NCBI GenBank assembly: GCA_033002965.1
Contig: JAURVB010013498.1
Location: 62,001 to 126,000 of the forward strand
Length of the DNA: 64,000 bases
Direction of reading: 5' to 3'
Origin: Piper betle
Taxonomy: Eukaryota; Streptophyta; Magnoliopsida; Piperales; Piperaceae
In this document: positions 12,404 to 23,990 of the stretch, one piece after another
How the letters are laid out: the number at the start of each line of letters is the position of its first letter
How positions within the stretch are numbered: the first letter of the stretch is position 1
Notes under the pieces: model-generated
What the model was told of the DNA's origin: nothing
What the model saw: only the letters and a program-made list of their open reading frames with translations
Databases searched by the model: none
Made by a program: the position numbers and the translations under genes

Positions 12404-12554
12404 TGTTGGGTTTATCCCACATTGGTCGTAGAGGGTGTTGGTGACTTGTATATAGGCTAATGAGAAAGCCTTATTCTTGGAGCTAGCTTTTGGATTAAGA
12501 GAGGCTTGTGACATCTATTACAAATATCCCTTTGGGGGCCCGAAGGGCCCAACA
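12404..12554 (+). repeat. TRIM 3' LTR
   Basis: This 151-bp copy of LTR1 shares the blocks 'GACTTGTATATAGGCTAATG' and 'AGCTAGCTTTTGGATTAAGA'. Confidence 0.9.
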
Positions 12555-14009
12555 ATATGCATGATCCAAAATCTAGTTGACAACAACATGCTTGTAACCA
12601 ATAAAGCCTCACTAATCATAACCACAAAGCATGGCCCGGATACACTCAACTGCAAAGTATGCACATGCAAAATACATACTGCTAGCATGTACTATAAGTG
12701 AGTACCATTACTATACACTCAACTGGGCCCCTTTGTGGGCGTCACTCTCTCATCCATCGTGCGTGCATTGAAAATCTAAAAATCATACATTAAATATAAG
12801 ACTTGGAAAGGGTCTAATAAATAGCGTTAATGTGACTTTTGAGCTAGATCTCATTTTTGAAAATTCATCAATGGATTTCAGCCTTGGCATTTTATTAATC
12901 CAAAAAATCAACTAAATGACTCGTTGATAGTGAGATCTAATAATACGCCACTAACTATGCCCTATAATCAGAAAACAAAATTGTGATAGAGCCAAGCAAT
13001 AGATCAAGCAAAAAGAGTCCTACGGACCTTTGAGGTGAATTCCATGTCCTAACTCGACGAGCTCAACTCCGTGCAGCCTAGTAAATGTAACCACTATTCA
13101 AACCCTGTATGATATATGTGTGCAATGATATGAAGATAATCTTAGATACAACAAGATGGCACGTCATGATATGAGAGCACGAAATTAAACATATCGGATC
13201 ACATCACAATATTAGTCATATGCTGAGCATATCATCATCACTAACTAAGATTCTGTAAAAACAAATACATATAACATGAGGGAGATCTCGGTATGTTATA
13301 AAATAAATTTAGGAATTTCAACCCGCATACTTGAAACTAACTAGAGATATCGACATGCCCGAAAATGCATGGCAATTTAACTGAGATAATTGACAAGCTA
13401 ATCAAGAATAAATTCTCGGTAAAATTATGAAAAGTAATTTAAGTTCTCTTGCCAATTAATTAGACTTAACCCCAATGATAATTTTCCCGTAGCGGCTTTA
13501 AATCTGAATAACTTGAGAGATGTTGAGTCAGACCCAACCTATACCGTTAATCAGAAATCATCATTATTAAAATAATCATATATTATTTAATTAATTAAGA
13601 TAATTAAGTTAATAATCATTTGACTGAAAGTTTTACATTGTGATCATTTCACAACCAAATACAAGTTAAATTATTACTATTTTAACTAATTATTTATTTA
13701 TTTATTTTGGCATGCAAAACAAAACCGCATGAATGTGGCAAAATTTTATAAACTTTTAATCTTTTTTTTACCTTTATTAGGTAAATTAGTGGGTAAAATT
13801 ATAACCTTATATTTAATCAAATGTTTTACCACAATAAACAAATAAAAATCAAAATTTTTATATAAAAATCAAAACTTAAACATTATTCAAGCAAGATCAT
13901 ACCTAGATCGACAAGTAAACATAATGATGAATAATTCTAAATGCTTGAAAAGGGAGACATACATGTCACAAACGAAATCATGCCAAAAACCAAAAGAAAC
14001 ATGGGAGAA

Positions 14010-14310
14010 AGGTGTACCTTGGCAGGGAAAAAGAGGGAGGAGGAAGGAGAGGAGGGGAGGAGAAAGAAGGGCGGAAAGGGGTGAACAGAGGCGGGATGGT
14101 GGCTAGGGAGAAGTGGCAACGGAGGCCAGCGGAGAGGAGGAGAGGAGGGGGAGAAAAAGGAAAGGCAAGGGGGTTCTATTCCCCTCAGTGTGAGGCAACG
14201 CAAGCATGTGCAGGTGCAAAAGTGCCGGATGAGCACTCTTGCACTGCAATCGGGAAAGAGGAAAGGAAAAGGAAGAAAATGAGGAAAAGGGGAAGGGGAA
14301 GGATGGGGAA
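14010..14310 (+). repeat. purine-rich tract at the outer end of the family-B LTR
   Basis: A run of almost only A and G (GGGAGGAGGAAGGAGAGG and similar) fills most of 14020-14160 and 14255-14315 on the plus strand. In the LTR's own orientation it is a polypyrimidine tract near the start of U3. It explains the overlapping open frames here. Confidence 0.7.
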
Positions 14311-14676
14311 CGAAAGAGACAAGCTCAGGAAGGCTTCTAGGGCTCGACTAGGGTTAACAAGGTACACCAAAAATTCATGCCAAGTGACTAAAACAGCAGG
14401 CTATTGCGAGACCAAAAGTGAAACATGCACAAAATACGTGCGAACATGGCCCTAAGCAACACGCTACCAAAGGAAGCAACAAGAGCCATGGGCTTGGTAT
14501 TTGGGGTCAACTAGATAACACAACAGTAAATATGTCCAATACCCAAGCCCCTAACAACACACAAGGATCCTCCTAGCATTAGACCGAATGAGCCGGATTG
14601 ACCGCGTGCTACTCGGATCAAGCCAACAACAAACCAAATATAAAACACAGGGCCGCGGGCCTGGTTTTACAATGCC

Positions 14677-16659
14677 TTATTTTTGTCATTCATTTGTAAC
14701 TCCCATGTCATGCAAATCCCTTTATTTACCCATCATCTCTATACATACACACCTCCTAGATGATTCTACCTGACCCCATCTTCCTCTAGCTACTTACTCT
14801 CATGACCACTAAACAACATACATTCATGAGTGTTAAAAATAGAATCCATCTCTCACAAGGCTCTTTAGCATGCATCACTCACAAGACCAATGATATTATG
14901 ACCACTACCATATCTTATCTAACATAAGTGTCATACATAACATAGAACACGTGAACCTTTATCGAAATTGCCCCTTACCTACTTGCAAAGTATAGAAAAA
15001 AAACCGTGCAAAACATGTATGGCCCACTAACCTCTACTATCAACACTAACAACCTTATTTCCAAAGCCTCACCAAAATATTTCAATCTCAAATAAAGAAG
15101 TTCAGACAAACCACATAAGAGGAATAAGAGGATAACTAACAAAGATGGAGGAAGAAGACAACGAAGAAGGAAGTGCAAGTGACTTAGACGATGCAATATA
15201 AAGAGGGGAGAAGACCGTCACAAGTTCTCTTGGAGCCAAAGATGTCAAATCTCAGCCGATAGCATTAAATTCCCCTCTCTCTAACTTTGCTCAACCCACA
15301 CCGCTTCTCATCATTGTCCTCCATTTCATTATTTTATTATTAGAGAATATAGTCAATCATTATCATGTATTTTTCATATGCAGGAATTATACCTATCTTC
15401 TACCAAATCAAAGAATTCCTATGTGTAAACTATACCTAGGGAAAATTCCCCATATATAAAGACACACATAACTGAAACAATAATTTGTGCTAATTGGATT
15501 TATAACTAGTATGAGTATATATGATTCAGTTTGGTTGAATCTTGTTAAATCAAAATTTAATATTATGCAAAAAAATTTATTAAACTTTATTTTGTGATCA
15601 AAATTTAATTAAATACTGGTTAAAATATTCTGTTTCTTTTTCAAAAAGTTAGGTTTTAGAGATAATATCAAACTAAAAAACACATATGAATCAAAATAAT
15701 ACAAAGCCTTAATCGAGTTAGATTTGAAGAGGGCGTATGCAATACAAATTTTTAAAAAACAAATGATTTTAGTTTGGGAACCTAATTGAAACATTTCGTT
15801 TGGCATGATTCAACTACTTTACGTACTGATTTTTTGAACACTTTTTATATCAACAAAAACATTGATCAACCGTCAATAATACAAATGAATTATTTAATAA
15901 GTGGCTTTAGAGTTCTCATTTTTGTCTTTTTGTGTGTCCTAACATTGCCTTTCTTTCATTGCAGTTAATTTTAACCCAAAAGAGTAGTTCTATGGACATA
16001 TGAATGCTAACTTAATTTAAAATTATTATTATTATTAACATTATTTATCAAAAACCTTTATTATAATTTTACTCAAATTTAGAACATAAAAAATTGTAAA
16101 TTTTACTTATACATTTATAATGACATTGCTCAAATAAAGTTTTATAATTAATAATACACAATTATGATTTCTACATATTTTTAATTTATAATTTTTACAT
16201 AATCATTAATAATTGTTTACTAATTAATCATTATTATTTATTGTTTGGAAAAATTAGAGTATAACTATCTGAATAAAAAATCTTTAAAAAATGATAAATT
16301 TTATTGAAATATGATTAATCGAGTCATGTCTACCACCACCAAACTTGAGTTGAATCGTGGTCCAAACCATGCATTCAGAGCCGAAGTCGAGTGATGACTC
16401 AACCACCACCAACCCAAGCTAGCTGGTCATGTCATTTTGAAGGAGTCTCGTTAAATTCCATATTTGAGGGAGAAGATACGAAGGCAATGCTCACGTGAGG
16501 GAGATTTGCCACAGATATCAGAACCACTGTGAGGGGAAGAATTGGTGGTTCTCGCCTATAAATACCCCTTTCATGGGAGTGGAGAAAGGGTGTTGGAGCC
16601 TTAGTTGCAAAAATTGGCTGATTTCACTTGGAATCGGCCGATTTAAATTGGATCAGAGG
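14677..16659. other. no gene seen; AT-rich sequence with a short promoter-like part
   Basis: The stretch between two solo LTRs is AT-rich, with no recognisable reading frame. The part from about 16330 to 16660 is less AT-rich and contains a TATAAATA sequence at about 16558, so it may be an old LTR or promoter remnant, but no partner repeat was found. Confidence 0.4.
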
Positions 16660-17109
16660 GTTTCTGTAAAACCCACGATTCGAGTTAGGGTTTTATATTC
16701 AGAACCGGTCGGGTCGACCGTTATTTTTTCGAGTTGAGTCAGTTTCAGGACACGTGTACCGAGCCGATGCCAGTCGCGTGTATGAGCTATGAGGGTCATG
16801 CGTACCCAAGTATATGATGATAACGTCATGAACACAGCAGAACAGAATGAGTTATCAGATATATGAGAGTATGCTAGTCATTTTTTTATTATTTTTATAT
16901 ATAGTGGATCGTAGAATTAGTATTAGGCCGTTTACCGCGTTAGGACGCGTTCGGGCAGTCTGGGTGGGTTGTTAGTCATAGAGCATATCATTATAATGTT
17001 GTGGTGTTGTTTGATTTTACGGGATTTTTTCCTGATTTTTATGAATTTTTTTAGGATTTAATACGACTTAGTTATTATACTTGACTCGAGCCGGAGACGA
17101 GTCAAGTAA

Positions 17110-17830
17110 TATTTACGAGTTTGCCACCACACACACCCTCGACCCTTCCTTTCTTCTTCCCCAAACCCTCGCCCGCGCCGCCCCTGTTCGCGCGCCACCG
17201 CCGCCACGGCCGACGCCGCCTGGCCGCCGATCGACGCCGCCCAGCCCGGCCACGGCGTCGCCCTGCCGCCCCGACCAGGTCCGGCCCCCATCGGACCGCC
17301 GCGACGCGAGGAAGCCACGCCGCGACACCGCGCCCGCGTTGCGCTTCCGTCGCCGATCCCGCCGCCGGCGACCAGCGCCGCCACGATCGGTCGGTCGCCT
17401 CAGCACCCTCAGCCTTCCAGCGACCTTCCCCGACTGGAACGGAGGCCGTCGCCACCGTGGCCGGCCGGATCTAGCGACCCATCACCGCCGGCTCTGTTTT
17501 GCCATTTTCCGGTGAGCCGCCGCCTCCATTGGCCACGCTGATGTCATAGATGAGTCGGGCTCGCCGAGCCGGTTCCGAGGGTACCCAACACGACCACTTT
17601 CCGGCTAGTAGACGCCGCCGGCGATTGTCGCCGGGAAACCACCGGAAGCCGCCGGAAAGCCGCCAGTAGCTGCCGGAAAACCGCCGAAAAATTGGAATTT
17701 CTGGAATTCGCTGGAATTCACCGGATCTTCCGCGGAGCTCACCCAGTTGGACTCGATCAAACATCAGACGCCGAGGAGCGCCGAATTCGAGCTCCGAGAC
17801 GCGCGACGGAACCCTAGCTGTCGCCGATTG
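17110..17830 (+). repeat. GC-rich, CpG-rich domain inside the family-A LTR
   Basis: The composition switches abruptly from AT-rich to strongly GC-rich and back. The domain is open in several frames on both strands (97-144 residues), with Arg/Pro/Ala-rich translations of no recognisable family. It is present at the same place in the copies at 27290-27945 and 9060-9720 (minus) and, decayed, at about 31690-32400. It is therefore part of the LTR, not a host gene. Whether it began as captured coding sequence cannot be decided here. Confidence 0.6.
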
Positions 17831-18474
17831 CCGACGACGTGAGGTATAATTACCTCCGATTGATTTCTTTAAAATTGATTATGATTGTTAGTATAACATG
17901 CTAGAATTGAATAATTGTCATGATAAACGTATGAGTATGAGTGTAGTGATGATTGCATGATGCAATTAATTGAGAATGAATAGGGAGTGATCTAATGAGG
18001 TAGATCGAGTTGAGCATGATAATCGTGTATGATGTAACTTAGGAAAAATACAATAAAATTGTCAGGAATAGGATGAGTTAGAGTTATTTTCATATTTATG
18101 GTTATTTGACGATTGATGATTTTGTGTTTAATTGTGTTGAGTTGATGCATCATTTAGTTAGCGGGCGTTAGTATTTAGTTTTGATGTGTAGGTACGGAAT
18201 AGGAGCTCGCCGCCTAGGCGCGATGACACGCTTGGAGCTTCTACCAGGTCCGTTTAGGACTCGTCTCTGATTTACTCTTTCTATTGTATGTTTAATTTAT
18301 TGCCTGCAGGACGGGTTAAGTGGCGTTTTATCGGATCCCACTTAACTCGGGCCATTTAACCGAACATTTTCCGGATTAATAACCCCTCGAGGATGAGATC
18401 CCTCGAGGATGATTTCGAAACCAAGATCCACCACAAGTTGCCTTCGGGCCTATTATATAAATCCCTACCCAGCC

Positions 18475-18491
18475 CTATATATATATATATG
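18475..18491 (+). promoter_or_regulatory. TATA box of the family-A LTR
   Basis: CTATATATATATATATG follows the conserved ATCCCTACCCAGCC. The same arrangement recurs in the other family-A copies (8433, 26623, 33693), which supports a promoter role for the retroelement. Confidence 0.6.
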
Positions 18492-19306
18492 TAGTTTTCG
18501 CGTTTTTACTCAGACGAGAGACGGAGAAATCGACTGCACATACCATGCAGAGGATGCCGTGACAGTCAAAGCGGGCTCTGGATTAGTGCCAGCGGACTGT
18601 TCCATTCCCGAGGGATCCTGACAACTCCGCGTTTGAGTTCCTCACACCCGGAGAACGTGGAGGTTTACGGGTATTGTTTAGTACAGCGCATGTCCGGACT
18701 TGTGGTTTAAAGGGTACTAAAGGCGACTGCCTGAGAGTACTCGGCCTTCGTTCCTCACACATGTTAGATTTATGAATGTTTAATATTGTATTATTATGTT
18801 ATTATATTGTGAATGACATGAGTAAATGTTTAAGCATGATGATATGATGTGAATGAAATGCTAAGACACGATAATAGAATGCAAAATATGATCAGAGTTG
18901 AGCAGCGGAAGCGTAGTGGGTTGAGACCCGAGCTTCAGAATGAATACATTATAAATGAGATTTTGTGTGATTGTTAATGCATGCCGATATATTTGTATAT
19001 ATATTATTTTGACAGGGTGGGCCCATAATTGCACTTTTAGGGGAGACCCTGTTAGTTTTACTTCAGAATTTTCATCGATTTTGCTCGTAATTGTGATGGT
19101 GTGAAATTTAATTTGCATGTCATTCATGTAGTACCATGTTAGGATTTTGTGCATGCATGCATTCATTCATGACAGATCGTATCTTTATCTTAAGACGCTG
19201 AGATTGGATCCGCACGAGTTAGGTTCGCGTTAGCCGACCTAACCGGGGCCTGTAACATGCCGGTTTGGTTCACGAGTGTGAACCGGATTTGGGGTGTTAC
19301 AGTTTC

Positions 19307-19880
19307 TAATTTAAAAAATCAGCTAAATCAGTCTGTGAATCGGCTAATTCGAACCGATTCAGGTTGGTGGCGATAGACGGGGCAGGGGGAGGATGGGGCA
19401 ATGACAGCGGCGACTAGGCAATGGGAGGGCTGGGTGGGGGGGGAGAGGACTTGGAGGGGCAGAATGGGGTGGTGGCGCAGGGCGGGGCGGGGGGCACATG
19501 GCGGGTGGGGGCGTAGGGGGCATAGGGGATGGGGTGGGGCAGCGGCGGCAGGGAGGGACAGGGCAGGGCGCGACTACGGTGGTGGCGACGAGAGAAGGAG
19601 GGCAGCGGGTGTGGGAGAGAACAAGGGAAAGAAATAAAGAAATAGTCGTGGCATTCTCGTAATTAAAATTTGACTTGAATCCAATTCGAGTCAAAAATAA
19701 TAACTAACTCTAAATAATTTTAAAAAATCTAAAAAATGTAAAAAATAAAAGATAATATATACCATAATATCAAAATAACATATTCTATAATTGATAACTT
19801 AACGATGACTAAGTTAAAATTTTTGTGTAAAACTGATTTACACCGATTCAATTAAACTGATTTCTAACCGATTTAAACCG
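19307..19880 (-). mobile_element. truncated family-A-like fragment
   Basis: A G-rich block (19380-19620), then 'GGCATTCTCGTAATTAAAATT', then TTGACTTGAATCC...TTCGAGTCAA (19668-19695) and an AT-rich tail, reproduces the order seen on the minus strand at 27900-28090. The copy has no defined ends. The open frames 19359-19694 and 19401-19637 are low-complexity by-products. Confidence 0.5.
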
Positions 19881-19892
19881 ATTCAATCTGAT

Positions 19893-21036
19893 TTAATAAC
19901 TCATTCGGTTTCCGCTTCCGATTTGTGCACTGTGGTTCGAACATACACGAGGCTGGGAGGCTTGCAAAGGAGTGCTGTTGGTGATCGCTGCAAAGGAGAC
20001 ACGAAGAAGAGCCAGATGAAGGAGGTGCACAGAGGCGAGAAGAGATGCCCAACGGAGGAGCCCCTCCCTGGAAATGCTGTTCCGGCCACCCTTTCCTCGA
20101 CCTATTTGAAGCCATTGCAGTCCCGGAGCAGACCAAGCCGATCCCAGAAATCCTAGACCCTCCCCGGCACTGCAAGAACGGAGAGGAGGGGGAACCTTAC
20201 CCGGCATGGTGTTAATGTAGGTCTCGTGCTTGACTTTCCTGAAAAGTTCGCAGCCAACTCCGGTCATCCCTGACCCTGCTGAGTCCATCAGCATGAAGCC
20301 CGTAATCCCTCCTCCGTGCCCAAACCATCCCTTGCCACTGTCGAAGCCCGACGTCGCCGAAATCTTGCCGTGAAGAACCTTAGAAAAGTAGGAAACAGAA
20401 AAAAAGCGGCCTCCTTTCGAGCCCTCGACAGGCTGACCTAAGCTACCTCCGGCCACTAAATCATCGATAGTCAACTCCTCACATCACTAAGAATCCCCAA
20501 AGACCAGATCCCACCGCTTCAGACTCGCCGGTTCACCGGAAAACGGCCACAAACTCCCGGCTATAATCCCTATCGTCGGGAGTTTTCCGGTGAGTTTCTC
20601 GTCTCCTGCGCTGCCTCTGATCGCCGGACCACCGTGGTCGCACTCACTTCCGCCAAACCGGTCGATCTGGGCTATCGCCAACGACATCCACCGACAGAAA
20701 TGCCGCCGTCGTCGCCGTCAACTTCGGCGTTGCACTACCTTTCTAAGTGGGTCCGTCGGTCCGGTTAGAGGCCAAGCCGCTTGCCTTGACCGTGTCCACG
20801 ACCACGTCCTGCTGCCCCACGACCTTAGTGTTGTTTGTGATCTGTTCATGAATCGTCTCGGCCCCGCTAGCGCCAAACTGACCCAGATGCTCAACCCGTG
20901 CCCGTTCAGCATATTTTCTTACCCAAACTTCAATCTGGGGACGATTTAACCGCCTTTCCATGATCGGATTTGTAAAAAACTCTACACCCCACCATTTTTT
21001 TGACATTTCGAACACGGTGGTGAGGCCCATTTTCAC
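19893..21036 (-). pseudogene. unidentified coding-like sequence, frames broken
   Basis: Three consecutive minus-strand open stretches (21036-20743, 20687-20487, 20474-19893) have balanced, gene-like amino-acid composition. Examples are KKWWGVEFFTNP, GSLWPFSGEPASLKRWDLVF and GSLGQPVEGSKGGRFFSVSY. I do not recognise the family. The breaks suggest a decayed gene or a captured gene fragment. It lies directly upstream of, and antisense to, the Tat-like gag region, close to where that element's 5' LTR should be. Confidence 0.35.
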
Positions 21037-21260
21037 ATTGGAGCATTAGAATGATCAGTTTTTAGCCCTGGAAGACGTGCAACGCTCAAGAGTAGGTAAA
21101 TTAAAAGCGGCAAAAATTTCACTTATAATTATAAATTATAAAAATCATAAAAATAGTGGACTGCTAGTTTAGCTCAGGAGACTGACACGAGAATTTGCAT
21201 GGAACGACGTACAAAATTTGTCTCTTGTGTATTTTTAATAAGTTTAACATGCGATTTCAC

Positions 21261-21274
21261 AAGGCCTTGGCGCA
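21261..21274 (+). other. 5' LTR end and PBS of the Tat-like element
   Basis: A TTTCACA end is followed by AGGCC and TTGGCGC. Many Tat-type elements have a PBS starting TTGGCGCC shortly after the LTR. The LTR start was not found. Confidence 0.45.
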
Positions 21275-21503
21275 ACCATTCATTCGACTTCAACACCCCC
21301 CCCCCCCGGGCACTTACCCATGAACAAGCATCCGGTGCCTCTACTTGGGACCTGCTAAAAGGTTGCTGAAGACGTTGAGTCTTTTCCTATGAACAACGGG
21401 ATGCCCAGTAACAAGAAGCATTTCGAGGAAGCCAGTTGATCCTGTAAGCGACAATGCCGCTCCCTTAACGTCAGTTGAAGTTAACTCTGCCGACCTAGCT
21501 GAA

Positions 21504-22790
21504 GTGCTAATTAACGAGCCGGAAGACAGGCAACCACTCGACGACTTGATGAAGCAAAAGGATGATCGGATTTGCGAGCTTGAAGAGCCCCTCAATCAAG
21601 TTCTCACTCTACTCAACCAGCGACAGGACCAAGCAACTGGTCCTAGTGTGCGTCTGGAACACATGGACCCGCCCCAGTCACAACATGAGGAAGCCAAACA
21701 CGCGCTTCTTCCCCTCGCCATTGTACTGCCTGCTGTGCCTCGGCGAACAAACTCAAAGGCCCCTGCCAATGCTCCGAGCCGGTCAACCACACTGGTTCCA
21801 GTTCTTCAACACTCCCAGCAACTCAGGCGCCACCCCAAGGTGTGCGGCCTTCACAACCAGCACACGACCACTTTTGGCCTCCACCATACTTTCCACAAGG
21901 ATCCCCTTTCAGTGGTTCCTCGCAGCAGAATGAAGTCACTCCTCACTAGCAGTTCCCGTATTTCCCGCCATATTTCCATCCTTGGACCGAATACGGGAAT
22001 TGTTACCAGCCTTAGTCAGGTCCAATCCTAATGACCCCAACTCCAGTACCTTTAGTCAGTCCATTCACTAGCACTCCACAACCCGTAGTGGTTCCTTACT
22101 ATGTCCTGAAGATTGTTTTGTGAAGATAGAGGTTGCCATTGCGGTCCTTGCAAAGAGAAACAGCCGGATTGCCGAGGAAGTTTACAATGAAGTGTGGCCT
22201 GACAAATACAAGCGAGTTGCATTCACAAAGTTTGACAGCGACGATAACCCTTGGGATCATGTAACAGTCTTCGGGATTGAATGTGGCCCCATTGCCTCAA
22301 ATGAAAACCTGAAGTTGCAGCAGTTTCCGTCATCCCTCACCGGGAATGCACTACGGTGGGTTAACAACCAACTGCATAACTCAATATCAACCTGGGAGCA
22401 AATGGTTGAAAAGTTCACGGCTCATTTCCAATCCATGGAGGCGCCCATAAAGCTCGAGCATTTGAAGCTATGCAGAAGAGAAAAAGACGAATCCTTTAGT
22501 GACTACTTTAAGCGCTTCAGTGTTTTATTGACCCAGATGAAGGAAACCACTGACATGAAGGAAATTACTAAAATATCTTCTATAAATGCAGGTTCTGCTT
22601 CATGGTTCCTTTGCAGTACCCCGAGCAGAAATTTAGAAGAGTTGCACGAGAAGGTGATGACATATGAAGAGCACAATGGAATGTTGCCGCTGCAAAGAGC
22701 TCGAAGTCTCGGTTCATGTATTGACGAACTACATCCCGAAAGAAGGCCAAAAGAAGCAAAATGTTCAAGATAAGGGGACTTCACAGAACA
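21504..22790 (+). pseudogene. gag: gag of the Tat-like element (broken)
   Basis: The frame from 21504 encodes a charged N-terminal part (DDLMKQKDDRICELEEPLNQ, coiled-coil-like). The frame from 22120 encodes the Ty3 gag core (Retrotrans_gag type). Diagnostic pieces are LTGNALRWVNNQL, ISTWEQMVEKFTAHF and ESFSDYFKRFSVLLTQM, matching the family pattern A-x-x-W-[FV]...SW-x-x-[LM]...F-x-x-x-F...Y-x-x-[RF]F. The product would form the capsid of the virus-like particle. Frame changes between 22031 and 22120 and a shift near 22560-22600 show that it is not functional. Confidence 0.75.
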
Positions 22791-22796
22791 ACTGAC

Positions 22797-23568
22797 GGCA
22801 ATGGAGAAACCTTGAAGAGTACACCTTCGACCTCAACATGGAGAGGTGGCTCGATCTCCTTGTTCGAGAAGGGAAGATGACGAAAGACAAAATTTGTTGC
22901 TACCACCGACGCATGAATCATGCAACCCGTCAATGCAGGGAGATTATCGAGACTATTTAAAATCTTCTTGACAAAGGTGAAATAGTGTACGAGAGGACTG
23001 TTGATGTTCCAAAGCCTATTGTCATGATGTGGCTCACAATTCGAGAGGATCCCTAACCCTTCCATGCACTAAGTCTAATGAAGAAGTTGTTGATGAGGTT
23101 CAAGATGTTGTAGCAACTTTAGCTGCTGTTGTGGCCACTACTCCCAACACTACCAAAGATGTACTAGCTGTTCCCCAAGCCGTTGCAACATTGACACAGG
23201 AGGCACCCATTAGTGAGGAACGTCCACCTCCGCCACAAGCTAAAGATGAAGTGATTTACGATGTTGCAAAGCGTATGAAGAAGGTGCCAGCTCTTGTAAG
23301 CACGTTTGATGCACTTTTCTTGTCCCCACCCTCACGAAGTTTGCCAGAACTTGCTCTTGCTGAAGTTGCCGTGAGGAACGAAAGTGTCAAAGCACTTTTC
23401 CAACAGTCTGATGGTGTTAAGGTATATGTAATAGAAGTCGAGTACCTTGGCCGACCACTCCCTATGCTCACCGAGGTTAACAAGGATCAAAGATCCCGCA
23501 CTTTTTCAACTTGGTCACTTGCTGATGATGTGCTCTCTTTCCCCGAAGATAATCACATTCTCAAATGA
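22797..23568 (+). pseudogene. gag C-terminal/zinc-knuckle zone and gag-pol spacer
   Basis: About 22885-22935 reads KICCYHRRMNHATRQCREI, a C-x-H...H-x-x-x-x-C arrangement like the gag knuckle of Tat-type elements, followed by an in-frame stop (TAA near 22960). The open frame 23029-23568 (179 residues) is rich in Val/Ala/Pro and leads into the protease region; it has no catalytic motif of its own. Confidence 0.55.
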
Positions 23569-23574
23569 GGACAT

Positions 23575-23990
23575 GCTCCCGAGCCGAACAACAATAGACC
23601 ACTGTTTGTCAGCGTTGAGCACCGAAATAAGGAACTAAGGCATGCCTGAGTGGATCAGGGAGGATCCATCTACATCTTGCCTCTGCGACTCTTCAAGGAG
23701 TTAGGATACACTGTTGAGCACCTTGCTTCTTCTGATACACAAATATCATCAGTCTCTCCTACGGCCTGTGATGCAATGGGCACATTTCCCTACATATCCT
23801 AGTGGGACCTTTCAGCAAGCAACACTTATTCTACGTGGTAGATTTAGATCTTGTGTTGCATATGTTTTTGGCTCTTTCGTGGATCCACGACCATCGATGA
23901 GTCTCATTCTCATGGCACCGATGTATAAAGGCGGCACCGTTCACAGGAAACCATATTCAAATCACGGGGCTATGTAACTCATTCATACTA
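23575..23990 (+). pseudogene. aspartic protease of the Tat-like element (broken)
   Basis: Read across frames, it shows PLFVSVEHRNKELRHA, a stop, then VDQGGSIYILPLRLFKELGY. This is the retroviral-type protease active-site region, with D-Q-G in place of the usual D-T/S-G, followed by the expected I-[ML]-P-L. A TAG after RHA and a later shift (near 23780) break it. Confidence 0.6.

Larger units (their letters stand above)
12072..12554 (+). mobile_element. complete TRIM element (LTR-PBS-PPT-LTR), TSD ATATG
   Basis: This 483-bp terminal-repeat retrotransposon in miniature has LTR1 12072-12221 and LTR2 12404-12554, both starting TGTTGGGTTT and ending GGGCCCAACA. The PBS TGGTATCAGAGCC is at 12223-12235, and a purine tract (GAAGGGGAG) precedes LTR2. 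ATATG duplications lie at 12067-12071 and 12555-12559. The internal part (182 bp) has no coding capacity and contains two imperfect copies of GGGTTCCAYCTGATGA. The two LTRs differ at many positions, so the insertion is not recent. Mobilisation must have depended on proteins from another element. Confidence 0.93.
10867..14671 (-). mobile_element. solo LTR of family B (minus strand), TSD ATGCC, with a nested TRIM
   Basis: The ends are TATAACACCCCGATTCGG and CTGGTTTTACA, with ATGCC at 10862-10866 and 14672-14676. Without the nested 483-bp TRIM and its 5-bp duplication the LTR is about 3.3 kb. It shows the family landmarks shared with 1929-4316. Its far end (about 14010-14310) is a strongly purine-rich tract. 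Open frames such as 14012-14455 are by-products of that tract. No internal region adjoins, so it is a solo LTR. Confidence 0.85.
16665..19301 (+). mobile_element. complete solo LTR of family A (plus strand), TSD GTTTC
   Basis: This is a 2637-bp unit with ends TGTAAAACCCACG and TTGGGGTGTTACA and perfect GTTTC duplications at 16660-16664 and 19302-19306. In order it holds the 5' block ending near 17060, a TTGACTCGAG...GAGTCAAG palindrome (17080-17106), a GC-rich domain (17110-17830), an AT-rich section, a long TATA stretch (18475-18491), and the R/U5 part with 'AGGGTGGGCCC' (19014) and 'TTAGCCGACCTAACC' near the end. No internal region or second LTR adjoins. The element family is Ty3-type by its size and by the PBS arrangement of the related family B. 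Confidence 0.9.

Noticed and set aside
13924..14455. Lys/Arg/Glu/Gly-rich open frames up to 147 residues
   Set aside because: They are the translation of a purine-rich tract at the edge of a solo LTR.
17058..17764. Overlapping 97-144-residue frames on both strands
   Set aside because: They lie in the GC-rich domain of a solo LTR flanked by target duplications and recur in other LTR copies; not host genes.
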